Assembly (NCBI GenBank): GCA_016794585.1
Contig: JAEUJM010000013.1
Coordinates: forward strand, 62,001 to 126,000
DNA: 64,000 nucleotides
Reading direction: 5' to 3'
Origin: Acidimicrobiales bacterium
Lineage (GTDB): Bacteria > Actinomycetota > Acidimicrobiia > Acidimicrobiales > DATDAH01
The notes below the pieces were generated by a model that was not told where the DNA came from, ran no database searches, and was given only the letters and a program-made list of their open reading frames with translations. The position numbers and the translations under genes are program-made. Of this stretch, positions 45,880-53,404 are shown piece by piece (the first letter of the stretch is position 1; every line of letters starts with the position of its first letter).

Positions 45880-46734
45880 ATCAGCGAGATCATCATCATC
45901 GCCGGGCTCTCCGGAGCCGGCCGCTCCCAGGCGGCCGACAACCTCGAGGACCTCGGCTGGTTCGTCATCGACAACCTGCCACCTGCACTCATGCCGAAGG
46001 TGTCCGAGCTGGCCCAGGCGCCCGGCTCGGGCTACGAGCGGGTGGGCCTGGTGGTGGGTGCGTCGGGGCCCGACCACAGCGAGGTGCTCGAGTCCCTGCG
46101 GGCGTTGCGCTCCACCGACGCGATGGTGCGGGTCCTGTTCCTCGACGCCTCCACCGAGGTGCTCGTGCGCCGCTACGAGAGCACCCGGCGCCGCCACCCG
46201 CTGGCCGACGGTGACCGATTGGCCGATGCCATCGAGCGCGAGCGCGAGCTGCTCGACCCCGTCAAGGCGGGCGCCGACGTGGTCATCGACACCACCGAGC
46301 TGAACATCCACCAGCTGAAAGCCCGCATCGGCGACCTCTTCGGCGGCGACCGGGCCGACAACGGCATGCAGATCACCGTCGAGTCGTTCGGGTTCAAGCA
46401 CGGCCTGCCCCTCGACGTCGACCTCGTGCTCGACTGCCGCTTCCTGCCGAACCCCCACTGGGTGGACGAGTTGCGGCCCCTCTCGGGGCGGGACGAACCG
46501 GTCAAGGAGTACGTGCTGGGCCAGCCCGCCGCCGTCGCCTTCCTCGACCACCTCAGCAAGCTGCTCCGCCTGCTGGTGCCGGCCTACCAGCACGAAGGCA
46601 AGTCGTACCTGACCATCGCCTTCGGGTGCACCGGCGGCCGCCACCGCTCGGTCGCCATCGCCGAGGAGGTGGCGGAGCAGCTGCGCTCACGCGGGGAGCG
46701 CCCGGCGGTCAGCCATCGAGACATCGACCGTTGA
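45880..46734 (+). CDS. rapZ: RNase adapter RapZ-like nucleotide-binding protein
   Basis: 284 aa if read from the ATC at 45880. The P-loop is in IAGLSGAGRSQAADNLEDLG at residues 8-27, followed by FVIDNLPPALMPKV, the Walker B-like VRVLFLDAST, a central FGFKHGLPLDVDLVLDCRFLPNP and the C-terminal IAFGCTGGRHRSVAIAE. Full homology begins at the ATC, yet no ATG, GTG or TTG exists between the in-frame TAG at 45868 and the ATG at 45991, and starting at 45991 would delete the P-loop. So either AUC is the start or an ATG was miscalled. The family binds nucleotides and, in E. coli, GlmZ and GlcN6P. Confidence 0.9.
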   Translation: MSEIIIIAGLSGAGRSQAADNLEDLGWFVIDNLPPALMPKVSELAQAPGSGYERVGLVVGASGPDHSEVLESLRALRSTDAMVRVLFLDASTEVLVRRYESTRRRHPLADGDRLADAIERERELLDPVKAGADVVIDTTELNIHQLKARIGDLFGGDRADNGMQITVESFGFKHGLPLDVDLVLDCRFLPNPHWVDELRPLSGRDEPVKEYVLGQPAAVAFLDHLSKLLRLLVPAYQHEGKSYLTIAFGCTGGRHRSVAIAEEVAEQLRSRGERPAVSHRDIDR

Positions 46735-47708
46735 AGCCGGAGGACGAGGCCGAGGCCGAGGCCGTGGACCCGGTGGGCGAGGCCCGAACCCACGAGGGGT
46801 CGGCCCGGCGAGGACCGAGCCGAGAACGGGAAGCGAGCAATGGCCTCGGCTGCGGACCCCGGGTGGCAGCCGTCGGCGGCGGTCACGGGCTCGCCGCGTC
46901 CTTGCGCGCCGCCCGCCGCTACGCCGGCGAGCTGACCGCCATCGTGGCGGTCGCCGACGACGGAGGCTCCAGCGGGCGGCTGCGCGAGAGCATCGCCCTG
47001 CCGCCGCCCGGCGACCTGCGCAAGTGCCTCGCCGCGCTCGCCGCCGAAGACTCGCTCCTGGCCCGGGCCTTCGACCACCGCTTCGACGCGGGGGAGCTGG
47101 AAGGCCACGCGCTGGGCAACCTGCTCATCACCGGCCTGGCCGACGCCGGCGGCGACTTCCAGGCCGCCCTCGACGAGGTCGGCCGTCTGCTGGGCGCGGT
47201 CGGGCGGGTCCTGCCCGCCACCACCGAGCCCGTCGTGTTGAAGGCCGAGGCCGGCGGCGACGAGGTGGCCGGTCAGGTGGCGGTGTCGAACGCAGTCGGC
47301 ATCACCCGCGTGTCGCTGACGCCGCCTGATCCGCCCGTGGCACCCGGCGTCGTGGAGGCCATCGAGGGGGCGGACCAGATCGTGATCGGCCCCGGCTCCC
47401 TCTACACCAGCGTGCTGGCTGCCGCAGCGGTGCCGGGTGTGCGGGCGGCGCTGGCCCGGACGTCGGCCCGCAAGGTGTACGTCTGCAACCTGGCCCCGGA
47501 GATCCCCGAGACCGCCGGCTACGGCGTGGGTGACCACGTCGACGCCCTCCGGGCCCACGGCCTGGAGGTGGACGTCGTCGTCTGCCACGAGGGCGGCTTG
47601 CCCACCGACGGGCTCGACGTGGAGGCCGTGATGCGTCCCATCGCCCGCCCCGGCGGCCTCGCCCACGACCCCGCGCTGCTCGCCGAGGTCCTCGCCGGGC
47701 TCACGTGA
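46731..47708 (+). CDS. yvcK: Gluconeogenesis factor YvcK (CofD-like)
   Basis: 325 aa from a TTG at 46731 that overlaps the rapZ stop (TTGA). The start is uncertain: a GTG at 46764 is another choice, and the first 50 residues are charged and variable. Homology starts at VAAVGGGHGLAASLRAARRY, then VAVADDGGSSGRLRE, PPPGDLRKCLAAL and EGHALGNLLITGLAD, all YvcK signatures. Then IVIGPGSLYTSVLAA. YvcK binds UDP-GlcNAc and affects peptidoglycan and central carbon flux in Bacillus and Mycobacterium (CuvA). whiA, which usually follows, is absent. Confidence 0.9.
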   Translation: MKPEDEAEAEAVDPVGEARTHEGSARRGPSREREASNGLGCGPRVAAVGGGHGLAASLRAARRYAGELTAIVAVADDGGSSGRLRESIALPPPGDLRKCLAALAAEDSLLARAFDHRFDAGELEGHALGNLLITGLADAGGDFQAALDEVGRLLGAVGRVLPATTEPVVLKAEAGGDEVAGQVAVSNAVGITRVSLTPPDPPVAPGVVEAIEGADQIVIGPGSLYTSVLAAAAVPGVRAALARTSARKVYVCNLAPEIPETAGYGVGDHVDALRAHGLEVDVVVCHEGGLPTDGLDVEAVMRPIARPGGLAHDPALLAEVLAGLT

Positions 47709-47820
47709 GCCCCCAAAGGGCTTCCTGGAGAAGGTTGGGACCTTCGCAACTGGCACCGCGCCGCGGCGACGTGGTCGGATAGGTGCAGATCCCCGAACTC
47801 TCAACGGAGGCACACCCGCA

Positions 47821-48822
47821 ATGACCATCCGCGTCGGCGTCAACGGCTTCGGCCGCATCGGCCGCAACTTCTTCCGTGCCGTCAAGGAGCAGGGCGCCGA
47901 CATCGAGTTCGTCGCCGTCAACGACTTGGGCGACGTCGCCACGATGGCGCACCTCCTCAAGTACGACTCGGTGATGGGCACCCTCGACGCCGACGTCAAG
48001 GCCGTCGACGGTGGCATCGAGATCGACGGCAAGGCCCTGAAGGTGCTGGCCGAGCGCGATCCCGCCGCCCTGCCGTGGGGCGATCTCGGCGTCGACGTCG
48101 TGGTCGAGTCCACCGGCTTCTTCACCGACCGGACCAAGGCCGCCGCCCACCTCGAGGCCGGCGCTCCCCGCGTCATCATCTCCGCCCCCGGCAAGGACGC
48201 CGACGCCACCTTCGTGGTCGGCGTGAACGACGACACCTACGACGCCGAGGCGCACAAGGTCATCTCGAACGCCTCCTGCACCACCAACTGCTTCGTGCCC
48301 ATGATCAAGGTGCTCGACGACGCCTTCGGCGTCGAGCGCGGCCTCATGACCACCGTGCACGCCTACACCGGTGACCAGTCCCTCGTGGACGGCCCCCACA
48401 GCGACCTGCGCCGGGCCCGCAGCGCCGCCATCAACATCATCCCGTCGTCGACCGGCGCCGCCCGCGCCACCGGTCTCGTCCTCGAGGCCATGCAGGGTCG
48501 CCTCGACGGCACCTCCCTGCGGGTCCCCGTGCCCGACGGCTCCATCACCGACTTCGTGGGCATCCTCGACAAGGAGGCCTCGGTGGACGAGGTGAACGCC
48601 GCCTTCGAGGCCGCCGCCTCCTCGGGCCCGCTGTCCAAGGTGCTGAAGTACTCGGACGAGCCCATCGTGTCGTCGGACATCGTGGGCACGCCCTACTCCT
48701 GCACCTTCGACAGCAAGCTCACCATGGTGTCGGGGAACCTCGTGAAGATCCTCGGCTGGTACGACAACGAGTGGGGTTACTCGAACCGCCTCGTCGACCT
48801 CGTCGAGATCGTCGCCGCCTGA
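47821..48822 (+). CDS. gap: Glyceraldehyde-3-phosphate dehydrogenase
   Basis: 333 aa. NAD-binding VGVNGFGRIGRNFFRA at the N-terminus, active-site Cys in SNASCTTNC near residue 153, and the C-terminal WYDNEWGYSNRLVDL. The ATG has GGAGG about 12 nt upstream. It starts the glycolytic run gap-pgk-tpiA; pgk follows after 28 nt. The order after rapZ-yvcK is conserved in actinobacteria except for the missing whiA. Confidence 0.98.
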   Translation: MTIRVGVNGFGRIGRNFFRAVKEQGADIEFVAVNDLGDVATMAHLLKYDSVMGTLDADVKAVDGGIEIDGKALKVLAERDPAALPWGDLGVDVVVESTGFFTDRTKAAAHLEAGAPRVIISAPGKDADATFVVGVNDDTYDAEAHKVISNASCTTNCFVPMIKVLDDAFGVERGLMTTVHAYTGDQSLVDGPHSDLRRARSAAINIIPSSTGAARATGLVLEAMQGRLDGTSLRVPVPDGSITDFVGILDKEASVDEVNAAFEAAASSGPLSKVLKYSDEPIVSSDIVGTPYSCTFDSKLTMVSGNLVKILGWYDNEWGYSNRLVDLVEIVAA

Positions 48823-48850
48823 GGGCGGCACGGCGACAGGCGGTCCTGAC

Positions 48851-49975
48851 ATGAGCGTGCCGGTCCTGGAGGACCTCGGCGACCTCGACGGTCGCCGGGT
48901 CCTCGTCCGCGCCGACTTCAACGTCCCGTTGGAGGACGGCGAGATCACCGACGACCTGCGCATCCGGTCGGCCCTGCCCACCCTGCGCTGGTTGCAGGAG
49001 CAGGGCGCCACGGTCACGGCGTGCAGCCACCTCGGACGACCCAAGGGGGCGCCCGACCCGGCGTTCTCGATGGACCCCGTCCGGGCGCGGCTCGCCGAGC
49101 TGGCGCCGGGGGTCGAGCTGCTCGAGAACCTGCGCTTCGACCCGGGCGAGACGGGCAACGACCCGGCCTTCGTGCAGAAGCTGATCGAAGGTCAGGACGC
49201 CTACGTCAACGACGCCTTCGGCGCGTCGCACCGGGCGCACGCCTCCATCGTGGGGCCGCCGCAGTTCCTGCCGTCGGCCGCCGGGCGCCTGCTGGCCCGT
49301 GAGGCCGAGGTGCTGCTCGGCGTCCGCACCGACCCCCGCCACCCGTTCGTGGCCATCCTCGGCGGGGCCAAGGTGAGCGACAAGCTCGGTGTCATCGAGG
49401 CGCTGCTCCAGGTGGTGGACACGCTCATCGTCGGCGGCGGCATGTGCTTCACGTTCCTGGCGGCGCAGGGCAAGAGCATCGGCTCCTCGCTGGTCGAGCC
49501 CGACCAGATCGACACCTGTGCGCGGTTGCTGTCCGAGAGCGACGCCGTCCACCTGCCCAGCGACATCACGGGCCTCGGCCCGGGGGGCAAGATCGGCGAC
49601 CCGTCGGCGGGCGGCGAGGTGCGCCAGTTCGGCACCAATCTGCCCGACGGCTGGATGGGCCTCGACATCGGTCCCGGGACCGCCGCCGAGTTCCTCGACA
49701 TCATCGGCGAGGCCGGCACCGTGCTCTGGAACGGCCCCATGGGTGTGTTCGAGGACGAGCGCTTCGCGGCCGGCACCCGGGCGGTGGCCGAAGCCGTGGC
49801 GGACGCCCGCGGGTTCACCGTGGTCGGCGGCGGCGACAGCGCCTCGGCGCTGGCCAAGTTCGGGTTGGCCGATCAGGTCGACTACCTTTCGACGGGTGGC
49901 GGTGCGTCGCTCGAACTGCTGGAGCAGGGGGACCTGCCCGGCCTGAAGGCCCTCCGGGAGGCCCCCAATGCCTGA
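48851..49975 (+). CDS. pgk: Phosphoglycerate kinase
   Basis: 374 aa, slightly shorter than the usual 390-400. RADFNVPLEDG, SHLGRPKG, LLENLRFDPGE, ILGGAKVSDKLGVI, WNGPMGVFEDERFAAGT and VGGGDSASAL are all present. It makes ATP from 1,3-bisphosphoglycerate. Its last 8 nt overlap tpiA, so the two are translationally coupled. Confidence 0.97.
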   Translation: MSVPVLEDLGDLDGRRVLVRADFNVPLEDGEITDDLRIRSALPTLRWLQEQGATVTACSHLGRPKGAPDPAFSMDPVRARLAELAPGVELLENLRFDPGETGNDPAFVQKLIEGQDAYVNDAFGASHRAHASIVGPPQFLPSAAGRLLAREAEVLLGVRTDPRHPFVAILGGAKVSDKLGVIEALLQVVDTLIVGGGMCFTFLAAQGKSIGSSLVEPDQIDTCARLLSESDAVHLPSDITGLGPGGKIGDPSAGGEVRQFGTNLPDGWMGLDIGPGTAAEFLDIIGEAGTVLWNGPMGVFEDERFAAGTRAVAEAVADARGFTVVGGGDSASALAKFGLADQVDYLSTGGGASLELLEQGDLPGLKALREAPNA

Positions 49976-50747
49976 GGCGCGCAAGCCGCTGATCAGCGGC
50001 AACTGGAAGATGCACCACAACCACTTCGAGGCCATCCAGACGGTTCAGAAGCTGTCGTACGCGCTCGACGCCGAGGACTACCTCGCCGTCGACGTGTCGG
50101 TGCACCCGCCCTTCACCGACATCCGCTCGGTCCAGACGGTCATCGAGTCGGACAAGATGGACATGGCCCTCGGCGCCCAGAACTGCCACTGGGAGGACAA
50201 GGGCGCCTTCACCGGCGAGGTCTCGCCGTCGATGCTGGCCAAGCTGAACGTGAAGTACGTGATCGTGGGCCACTCCGAGCGCCGTGAGCTCTTCGGCGAG
50301 ACCGACGAGGACGTCAACCGCAAGGCCCGGGCCGTGCTGGCGCAGCAGATGACGCCCATCCTGTGCTGCGGCGAGACCCTCGAGGAGCGCGAGGCGGGCA
50401 CCACCGAGTCGAAGGTCGAGGGCCAGGTGCGGGCCGGCCTCGCCAAGATCACCAAGGAGCAGGTCGGCGGCATGGTCGTCGCCTACGAGCCCATCTGGGC
50501 CATCGGCACCGGCCGCACGGCCAGCGCCGAGGACGCCCAGGCTGTCTGTGGGTTCATCCGCGGCGTGGTCTCATCGGTGGCCGGCGCGGAGGCTGCCGCC
50601 ACCGTGCGCATCCAGTACGGCGGATCGGTGAAGCCCAACAACGCCGCCGAGCTGATGGGCCAGCCCGACATCGACGGTGCCCTCGTCGGCGGCGCCAGCC
50701 TGGACCCCGACGACTTCAGCCGCATCGTCCGCTACCGACTGGGCTGA
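49968..50747 (+). CDS. tpiA: Triosephosphate isomerase
   Basis: 259 aa. SGNWKMHHNHFEA with catalytic Lys near residue 14, GHSERRELFGE with His, catalytic Glu in VAYEPIWAIGTG, and the phosphate loop YGGSVKPNNAAEL then GALVGGASLDP. It interconverts the triose phosphates. ATG lies within the pgk end, which is usual for this operon. Confidence 0.98.
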   Translation: MPEARKPLISGNWKMHHNHFEAIQTVQKLSYALDAEDYLAVDVSVHPPFTDIRSVQTVIESDKMDMALGAQNCHWEDKGAFTGEVSPSMLAKLNVKYVIVGHSERRELFGETDEDVNRKARAVLAQQMTPILCCGETLEEREAGTTESKVEGQVRAGLAKITKEQVGGMVVAYEPIWAIGTGRTASAEDAQAVCGFIRGVVSSVAGAEAAATVRIQYGGSVKPNNAAELMGQPDIDGALVGGASLDPDDFSRIVRYRLG

Positions 50748-50820
50748 GGTCCGCTGGTCTTAGCCATCGTCCTCGACCTCGTCCCGCGCCCGGTGTCGTG
50801 CCGTGACGGGGCCTGACCGA

Positions 50821-50826
50821 TAGGAT
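50821..50826 (+). promoter_or_regulatory. -10 element TAGGAT, leaderless secG promoter
   Basis: TAGGAT ends 8 nt before the secG GTG. No ribosome-binding site is visible in the gap. Confidence 0.55.
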
Positions 50827-50834
50827 CCATCCTC

Positions 50835-51065
50835 GTGCTCACCGCCATCGTCATCGGGATCCAGGTCATCGCCAGCCTGCTGCTGATCCTGCTCGTGCTG
50901 CTGCACAGCGGCAAGGGCGGCGGCCTCTCCGACATGTTCGGTGGTGGCCTCGGCGCCACGGCGGCGGGCTCGACGGTCGTCGAGAAGAACCTCGACCGCA
51001 TCACCGTGGTCGCCGCGGTGGTCTTCGGCTTCACGACCATCGCCCTCGTCCTTTTGCTCGACTGA
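50835..51065 (+). CDS. secG: Protein translocase subunit SecG
   Basis: 76 aa. Two membrane helices (residues 1-23 and about 52-75) flank the conserved loop LLHSGKGGGLSDMFGGG. SecG joins SecYE in the membrane channel and aids export. It follows tpiA by 87 nt, as in many actinobacteria, and has its own -10 element. Confidence 0.95.
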   Translation: MLTAIVIGIQVIASLLLILLVLLHSGKGGGLSDMFGGGLGATAAGSTVVEKNLDRITVVAAVVFGFTTIALVLLLD

Positions 51066-51130
51066 GCGTCGGCGCCCCGCCGGCGCCCTCTCCTCGGGCC
51101 GTTCGCCACCGGCATCCTTCGGGATTCGTT

Positions 51131-51165
51131 GTGCACTCTTCGTCGCCATGCGACGAAACCTGCAC
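51131..51165. other. Nested hairpin A of the secG downstream region
   Basis: Outer stem GTGCA/TGCAC (51131-51135 with 51161-51165), a 3x3 internal loop (CTC/ACC), inner 8-bp stem TTCGTCGC/GCGACGAA and a CAT triloop. It lies in the 251-nt gap between secG and the convergent DUF3152 gene. Its architecture repeats in hairpin B at 51211-51253 with different sequence. It could be part of a structured RNA, a terminator or a REP-like element. Confidence 0.6.
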
Positions 51166-51210
51166 GAAGAACCGCGCACTCGACCCGCTCGGCTGACGGC
51201 CCGGCACGTT

Positions 51211-51253
51211 CTTTGGACCGTTCACCGCGCTCTGCGCGGTCATCGGTCCAAGG
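51211..51253. other. Nested hairpin B of the secG downstream region
   Basis: Outer stem of about 10 bp (51211-51220 with 51244-51253, one G-T pair), a 3x3 internal loop (TTC/CAT), inner 7-bp stem ACCGCGC/GCGCGGT and a TCT triloop. It has the same plan as hairpin A 46 nt upstream. A further possible pairing (AAGAAC at 51167-51172 with GTTCTT at 51208-51213) competes with its base. Confidence 0.6.
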
Positions 51254-51299
51254 AATCGAACCGCCCGAGCAGGTGGCAGGCCGTCGTCTCGGACCGGGA

Positions 51300-51317
51300 A
51301 GCGTTCCGCGGAACGCT
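51300..51317. terminator. 18-bp palindrome at the end of the DUF3152 gene
   Basis: AGCGTTCC-GC-GGAACGCT is a perfect palindrome that touches the stop codon of the minus-strand lipoprotein gene. It could fold in the message as a terminator hairpin. Confidence 0.55.
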
Positions 51318-52036
51318 CAGGGGTAGGGCCAGCCGTTCGGCAGGCAGCCGTCGAGGCCCTTCGTCTGCTGCTGCATGACCGGCGCCAGCTGGCCGGCGCC
51401 GCCGCACATGTCGTGGCCGTGGGCCAGGACGTGGCCGAACTCGTGGTTGACGACGTAGTGGCGGTAGTCCTCGAGGGGCCCCGTCCACACGTCGATGCCC
51501 TCGTTCCAGCGGTCGAGGTTGATCACCGCCGTGTTGCCCTGCCCGCAGGAGTAGATCCCATTGGTGCGCAGCGGGGCGCACATCGCATCGGTGGTCCCCG
51601 GCGTGGCCAGCACGATGCGGGCCGATCCCCCGGCCTCGACCCGCTGCACGCTGAGGCTGCCGTCGGCGATCCAGCTCCGGGGGTCGCTCAGGGTGCCGTC
51701 GACGAAGGTGGCGAATGCCGTCGGGTCCACGCCGGTCGCGGTCTCCACCTCGACCGTATAGGTGCGGGGCGCGCCCGTGCCCGCCGGCCAGCTCGTTCCC
51801 GGCGCGGTCACGAAGGTGCCCGGCGCCGGCGGGGGAGCGGGGACCGTGGACGCCGTGGTCGGCGTCACCGCGCTCACCGCCCGCTGCACCAACGTGGTGC
51901 CGGTGGCGTCCGTGGTGTTCGGCCCCCCGCCCGAGGCGGCATCGTCACCACCACCGCACCCCACCAGGAGCCCCGACCCCACCAGCAGGGCCGCCAGCGC
52001 GACGAGGGACAGCCGACGCCCTCGTCCGTGGGCCAC
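51317..52036 (-). CDS. DUF3152 lipoprotein, putative zinc metalloprotease
   Basis: 239 aa from the GTG at 52036. Residues 1-30 are a lipoprotein signal (LVGSGLLVGCGGG, Cys in a lipobox-like site). A Ser/Thr/Pro/Ala linker follows to about 95. The C-terminal DUF3152 domain holds VVNHEFGHVLAHGHDMC, an HExxH-type zinc site with a third ligand, and ends in QQQTKGLDGCLPNGWPYP; the two Cys likely pair. It should sit on the outer face of the membrane. Start chosen because TAGCCT lies 7 nt upstream; the frame is open further, but the extension would run toward the tRNA promoter. Confidence 0.88.
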   Translation of the reverse strand: MAHGRGRRLSLVALAALLVGSGLLVGCGGGDDAASGGGPNTTDATGTTLVQRAVSAVTPTTASTVPAPPPAPGTFVTAPGTSWPAGTGAPRTYTVEVETATGVDPTAFATFVDGTLSDPRSWIADGSLSVQRVEAGGSARIVLATPGTTDAMCAPLRTNGIYSCGQGNTAVINLDRWNEGIDVWTGPLEDYRHYVVNHEFGHVLAHGHDMCGGAGQLAPVMQQQTKGLDGCLPNGWPYP

Positions 52037-52043
52037 GACGCCG

Positions 52044-52049
52044 AGGCTA
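52044..52049 (-). promoter_or_regulatory. -10 element TAGCCT, leaderless DUF3152 promoter
   Basis: On the minus strand TAGCCT ends 7 nt before the GTG of the lipoprotein gene. The divergent tRNA promoter lies about 40 nt away. Confidence 0.55.
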
Positions 52050-52087
52050 CGGGGCGGTGGGTTGGTCGGGGAAGCCGGTGGGTGGGG

Positions 52088-52093
52088 TAGAGT
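52088..52093 (+). promoter_or_regulatory. -10 element TAGAGT of the tRNA-Leu promoter
   Basis: TAGAGT lies 30 nt before the mature 5' end of the tRNA. A TTGGTC at 52062-52067 could be the -35, though the 20-nt spacer is long. Confidence 0.5.
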
Positions 52094-52123
52094 GTCCGTC
52101 CGCCCGCACCCCGGGTGGGCCAC

Positions 52124-52211
52124 GTCGGAGTGGCGGAATTTGGTAGACGCGCCAGCTTGAGGGGCTGGTGCCCGCAAGGGCGTGGGGGTTCAAGTCCCCC
52201 CTCCGACACCA
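52124..52211 (+). tRNA. tRNA-Leu (anticodon GAG), CCA encoded
   Basis: The 7-bp acceptor stem GTCGGAG/CTCCGAC closes the molecule, followed by discriminator A and an encoded CCA (52209-52211). The anticodon stem CCAGC/GCTGG holds loop TTGAGGG, so the anticodon is GAG and reads CUC and CUU. The long variable arm (CCCGCAAGGGC) is the class II mark of tRNA-Leu. The T arm is GGGGGTTCAAGTCCCCC. A strong terminator follows. Confidence 0.97.
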
Positions 52212-52212
52212 C

Positions 52213-52248
52213 CTGACCAGCGCGAATGCGCTGGTCAGCGGCCTTTTT
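52213..52248 (+). terminator. Rho-independent terminator of tRNA-Leu
   Basis: A perfect 11-bp stem (52213-52223 with 52228-52238) with loop GAAT is followed by a T5 run at 52244-52248. It is the only textbook T-tailed terminator noticed in the window. Confidence 0.92.
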
Positions 52249-52284
52249 GCCCCACGTTCGGGTCGGGCGGCGGAGCCTCTCGGC

Positions 52285-52789
52285 ATGCTTCTGAGTGCCT
52301 TCAACCACGTCGCAGTGCTGACCGGTGACACCGAGCGGTTCCTCGAGTTCTACGCCAACGTGTTCGGCGCCACGCACGAGGTGCTGGAGGACGGCGACGG
52401 CTTCCGGGCCACGCTCGTCTGGGTCACGCCGACCTCCGAGCTCAACGTGTTCGAGCTGCGGGGCAACCCCGAGCAGGAGCGCCAGGTGCCGATGTTCGGT
52501 CGGGGCCGGCTGGACCACTTGGCGTTCGAGGCGGCCTCGCTCGAGGCCTTCGACGAGATCCGTGACCGCCTGCTCGCCCGCGACGCCACGGACGGCTTCG
52601 TCACGGACTTCGGCCCACGTGCTCAGCGTGTTCTTCCGGGATCCGGACTGGTTCGAAGCGGAGGTGTGCCTGCAGAACCCCGATGCGACGCCCGGTCGGT
52701 ACAACCCGCCAGGGACACCGTCTCTGCGGTACCACCCGGCGGGAACGCCGCCGCCTGAACGGCTCAGCGGGCCGCCCGACCGTCCCTGA
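52285..52789 (+). pseudogene. VOC-family (glyoxalase-like) protein, frameshifted
   Basis: The first 111 codons encode a VOC fold: FNHVAVLTGDTERFLEFYANVFG, then WVTPTSELNVFELRGNPE and RLDHLAFEAASLEAFDEI. At the CCC run 52614-52616 the frame breaks: the expected continuation HVLSVFFRDPDWFEAEVC is in the +1 frame and runs to a stop at 52787. Removing one base would restore a protein of about 167 aa. It could be a sequence error or a real inactivation. Other VOC proteins are isomerases, dioxygenases or resistance proteins; the substrate is unknown. It stands alone after the tRNA terminator. Confidence 0.75.
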
Positions 52790-52898
52790 CGTCGGTCACC
52801 CGCAGGAACTCCAGCGAGCGCGGGCCCTCAGCGGGCTGCGTCCGCGAGCACCCACACCGGAACACCCTGCCGTCCTCGGGCGCAGGCACGTCGCCGTG

Positions 52899-52904
52899 TA
52901 GATT
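52899..52904 (+). promoter_or_regulatory. -10 element TAGATT
   Basis: TAGATT lies 36 nt before the GTG at 52941, leaving a short leader with AAGGA about 8 nt before the start. Confidence 0.45.
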
Positions 52905-52940
52905 CGCCGCCGCCGCACCCTCCGACCACGAAGGATCGCT

Positions 52941-53384
52941 GTGCCTGCTGTCTCCGCCCTCCTGTTGTCCACCTTCCTTGTCGCCTCCACCGTCACTGGA
53001 TCGGGCGAAGGGCAGGCCTTCACCGTCACCCCGAATCCGGCGCCCGCCGGGGCGACGGTCACGCTCGCCGGTGGATGCCCCTCGACGGCCTCGTCGTTCC
53101 CGATCAGCATCACCGACCCCGACGACAACACCATTGCATCAGGGACGGCTCCCTCCGACGGCCTGGGCGACTTCTCCGGGACCCTGCAGATCCCCGCAGA
53201 CGCGACCCCCGGCGGCGGGTACATCGCGGCGGTGGAGTGCAACGACAAGGAAGAACTGGTGACCAGGTTCAGCGTCATCGCCGACCCCGGCGCGACGCCG
53301 CCCACAACGGCGCCGCCGACCGAGTTGCCCCCGCAGGCACAGCCTGCTGACGCAACTGCGATCGCACCGGCGTTCACCGGCTGA
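52941..53384 (+). CDS. Small secreted Ig-like surface protein
   Basis: 147 aa. Residues 1-25 are a signal peptide (ALLLSTFLVASTVTGSGEGQA). Residues 26-110 look like a beta-sandwich of the bacterial Ig type (FTVTPNPAPAGATVTLAGGCP, then the paired Cys in AAVECND). A Pro/Thr-rich linker leads to the C-terminal PAFTG, which resembles a sortase motif, but the protein stops there without a membrane helix. It may therefore be released, or it may have lost its anchor. GTG start with AAGGA upstream. No clear relatives were recognised. Confidence 0.65.
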   Translation: MPAVSALLLSTFLVASTVTGSGEGQAFTVTPNPAPAGATVTLAGGCPSTASSFPISITDPDDNTIASGTAPSDGLGDFSGTLQIPADATPGGGYIAAVECNDKEELVTRFSVIADPGATPPTTAPPTELPPQAQPADATAIAPAFTG

Positions 53385-53404
53385 CGCCCGCACCCGAAGA
53401 TCAG

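Noticed and set aside
45991-46734. rapZ starting at the ATG at 45991
   Set aside because: This would remove the P-loop and the conserved first 37 residues, which are plainly encoded upstream in the same frame.
47730-47745. Terminator or attenuator between yvcK and gap
   Set aside because: Only a 6-bp stem (GAAGGT/ACCTTC) with a 4-nt loop; too weak to call.
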